From Chitinophagaceae bacterium (GTDB lineage: Bacteria; Bacteroidota; Bacteroidia; Chitinophagales; Chitinophagaceae), in the NCBI GenBank assembly GCA_016786845.1, contig JAEUVB010000023.1, positions 310,001-374,000 on the forward strand: a stretch of DNA of 64,000 nucleotides. Reading direction: 5' to 3'. The notes below the pieces were generated by a model. That model was given only the letters and a program-made list of their open reading frames with translations. It did no database searches and was not told where the DNA came from. The stretch's first letter is position 1. Each line of letters begins with the position of its first letter. Shown here piece by piece: positions 62,329 through 64,000 of this stretch. The position numbers and the translations under genes were made by a program.

Positions 62329-64000
62329 TTAGTTTTCCGGAACCACAAAGCCACTCATCTTCAACATCCCGATGACGGAAGACTCTTTTTCCTTTTTAAT
62401 TAATTCCTGAACCATCTCATCCAGTTTTTGAACCTGACCGAGAAACTGAGCTTTCAATTCAACATCTTTTGTATTCACTACCAGGGTATCATAATGACGG
62501 CGCACTTCACGGAGGTTTTTAATGGAATTGAAACGCACCATGGGATATCCATCCATCGCAGCACGCTCCTGCAAATTGATCACACCTTGCTGTATGACCG
62601 GTTCAGTATTGATGCGTAAAAAAAGTTGGGTATAATCTCTGATCAACATGGAGCGGCGTTGATTGAAGACCTTCATCATTTGTTCATGGAAGAAACGAAG
62701 AGAACTGCTATCGCCTGAGGATGAAAAGATCTCGCTGATTTTAGCCAATAACCTGCCGCGTGCATCTCCCTGCAATCGACTCGCCATTCTCACTCCTTCA
62801 TCGGGCACCAATTTATAGACGCCATCCAAAGCCTCTGCCGCCACGGTATAACTGGAATCGTTTGTAGCTTCCATAAACAGACTAAGCAACTGGGCATCCT
62901 TGAGTTCAGCTAACACCGAACAAGCCTCTGCCCTCACCGCTGCGCTGCGATCGGATCGAGCCATTTGTATCAGTTTGTCTTTGCCGCGCAATACATTGTC
63001 CGGCATTTTCCAATCTAACCATTCAATACTTTTTAAACGGATATCGGCATCTGCATCATCGAGGGCAAATAATAAAGTCTGACGTATGGTATCATTTTGA
63101 GATTGCAAGGTACTTAGGGCCTTAAGCGAACGATATTTCTCGAGATAGTCATCAGCCTCACGATAAGTTTGCACATGCTGAAAGAAGGATTTATTATCGC
63201 TGATACGACCAATGAAGGTCGCATCCGGATCGACGAATACAGCAGGCAGCGATGCATCATCCGGCACCAAACGCTTCACATAAAACGATTCTTTTTTCCG
63301 ATCGACCTGAAAGGTATAGTAACGGGTTTGTCCGCCATGGGTCACTTTAAACTTCAAAGGAAAATGAAACAATCCCGTTTCGGCACTTTGCTTTTGCTCG
63401 ACAAATACACCCAACAACTTACTCGAATCATTATAGTTGTAACGTACTTCGATATCGGGGTGACCGCCACGCATAAACCATTGTTGAAAGAAGGGTCGGA
63501 GATCGCGACCGCAGACAGACTCCATTTCCAAACGGAGGTCGTCTACTTCGGCCGAATTAAATGCATGATGCATGAGGTATTTCTTCAAGCCCAGAAAGAA
63601 GGCCTCATCGCCCAATTCAGAGCGAAGTAAATTGAGAACACGTCCGCCTTTTTGATAGGTGATGGCATTGAACATATCCTCTTTATCGCGATAGTTATAA
63701 TCGACTATCGGTCCGTCGCTTCCATTCTTGGAAAAATCGAGGTAGCGATTCATGGCATTGTTGCATTTGCGTAAAGCAGCATCACTGCCATGTTTGTACT
63801 CATCCCAAAGTTGTTCGCCAAAAGTCGCAAAGCCTTCGTTCAGCACCAGATGACTCCAGGACTCACAAGTAACCAAATCACCAAACCATTGATGAAACAA
63901 TTCGTGGGCGATGATGGCTTCATTATTTCCATCGACCAGTTCACGCGGAAATTTCTGAACCGACTCGCCATGTAATGTAGCGCTTGTATTTTCCATGGCC
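62329..64000 (-). CDS. M1-family aminopeptidase (PepN-like), N-terminus cut by window edge
   Basis: About 556 residues are visible. The right edge cuts the gene inside the exopeptidase signature: the codon before ATG 63996 is GCC, giving AMEN of the GAMEN motif, so the ATG is internal. HELFHQWFGDLVTCESWSHLVLNEGFATF supplies HExxH (31-35 from that Met) and the zinc-binding Glu54. The GGHPDIEVRYNY region and a C-terminal series of HEAT-like helices (LDDADADIRLKSIEWLDWKMPDN, RSDRSAAVRAEACSVLAEL) follow. A zinc metallopeptidase that removes N-terminal amino acids, probably periplasmic or cell-surface; localisation cannot be judged without the N-terminus. Confidence 0.92.
   Translation of the reverse strand, partial: AMENTSATLHGESVQKFPRELVDGNNEAIIAHELFHQWFGDLVTCESWSHLVLNEGFATFGEQLWDEYKHGSDAALRKCNNAMNRYLDFSKNGSDGPIVDYNYRDKEDMFNAITYQKGGRVLNLLRSELGDEAFFLGLKKYLMHHAFNSAEVDDLRLEMESVCGRDLRPFFQQWFMRGGHPDIEVRYNYNDSSKLLGVFVEQKQSAETGLFHFPLKFKVTHGGQTRYYTFQVDRKKESFYVKRLVPDDASLPAVFVDPDATFIGRISDNKSFFQHVQTYREADDYLEKYRSLKALSTLQSQNDTIRQTLLFALDDADADIRLKSIEWLDWKMPDNVLRGKDKLIQMARSDRSAAVRAEACSVLAELKDAQLLSLFMEATNDSSYTVAAEALDGVYKLVPDEGVRMASRLQGDARGRLLAKISEIFSSSGDSSSLRFFHEQMMKVFNQRRSMLIRDYTQLFLRINTEPVIQQGVINLQERAAMDGYPMVRFNSIKNLREVRRHYDTLVVNTKDVELKAQFLGQVQKLDEMVQELIKKEKESSVIGMLKMSGFVVPEN

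Overview
The window comes from a member of the Bacteroidota, most like the Chitinophagales/Saprospirales/Sphingobacteriales side of the phylum. Three things point there. Five predicted secreted proteins carry type IX secretion sorting domains (four type A, one type B). The promoters have the Bacteroidota form: a TAnnTTTG element at -7, and at the S10 operon also a TTTG at -33. Genes mostly lack clear Shine-Dalgarno sequences. Lipoproteins, an FKBP lipoprotein, LpxK and beta-barrel proteins show a Gram-negative envelope. The chromosome is mid-GC and densely packed. No phage, transposase, rRNA, tRNA or CRISPR locus was seen.

Layout. 1-5.8 kb: a TMTC-like membrane glycosyltransferase (cut by the left edge), folC, a PKD/T9SS protein and an FKBP lipoprotein on the minus strand, then a PNPOx-fold protein and an acetyltransferase on the plus strand. 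5.8-11.2 kb: an NhaD antiporter and an operon of a large SprB-repeat adhesin, an archaemetzincin-like lipoprotein and a small membrane protein. 11.4-17.4 kb (minus): GH20 hexosaminidase, then a small operon of a membrane protein, a MurC-family ligase and a B12-dependent mutase large subunit. 17.5-21.2 kb: a secreted protein, lpxK and rnr. 21.7-26.1 kb: a beta-barrel protein, aspartokinase and an FG-GAP T9SS protein. 26.3-27.65 kb: an AT-rich orphan gene beside a degenerate ~21-bp repeat array. 27.7-31.7 kb: parE with a DUF1835 protein, and a fatty-acid desaturase. 31.7-47.2 kb (minus): the S10-spc ribosomal cluster from rpsJ to secY, closed by a strong terminator, then map and two overlapping lipoprotein genes. 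47.4-56.0 kb: glycosyltransferases, tcdA, a multicopper oxidase, recR, metF and small proteins. 56.2-57.9 kb: a second AT-rich orphan gene, a 28-unit 20/21-bp repeat array and a REP-like cluster. 57.9-64 kb: a T9SS protein, an APC permease, an orphan secreted protein and an M1 aminopeptidase cut by the right edge.

Most genes are housekeeping or envelope functions. The non-coding repeats are the least explained part. Two large arrays share a unit length of about two DNA helical turns, have largely different sequences, and each sits beside a markedly AT-rich orphan gene. Several further dispersed repeat families (a composite element ending in an 8-bp-stem hairpin, a GGGCGGCAGACACGC family, a REP-like CATTGCGAGG family) fall mainly between convergent genes. 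One copy has been read into the N-terminus of a lipoprotein gene.
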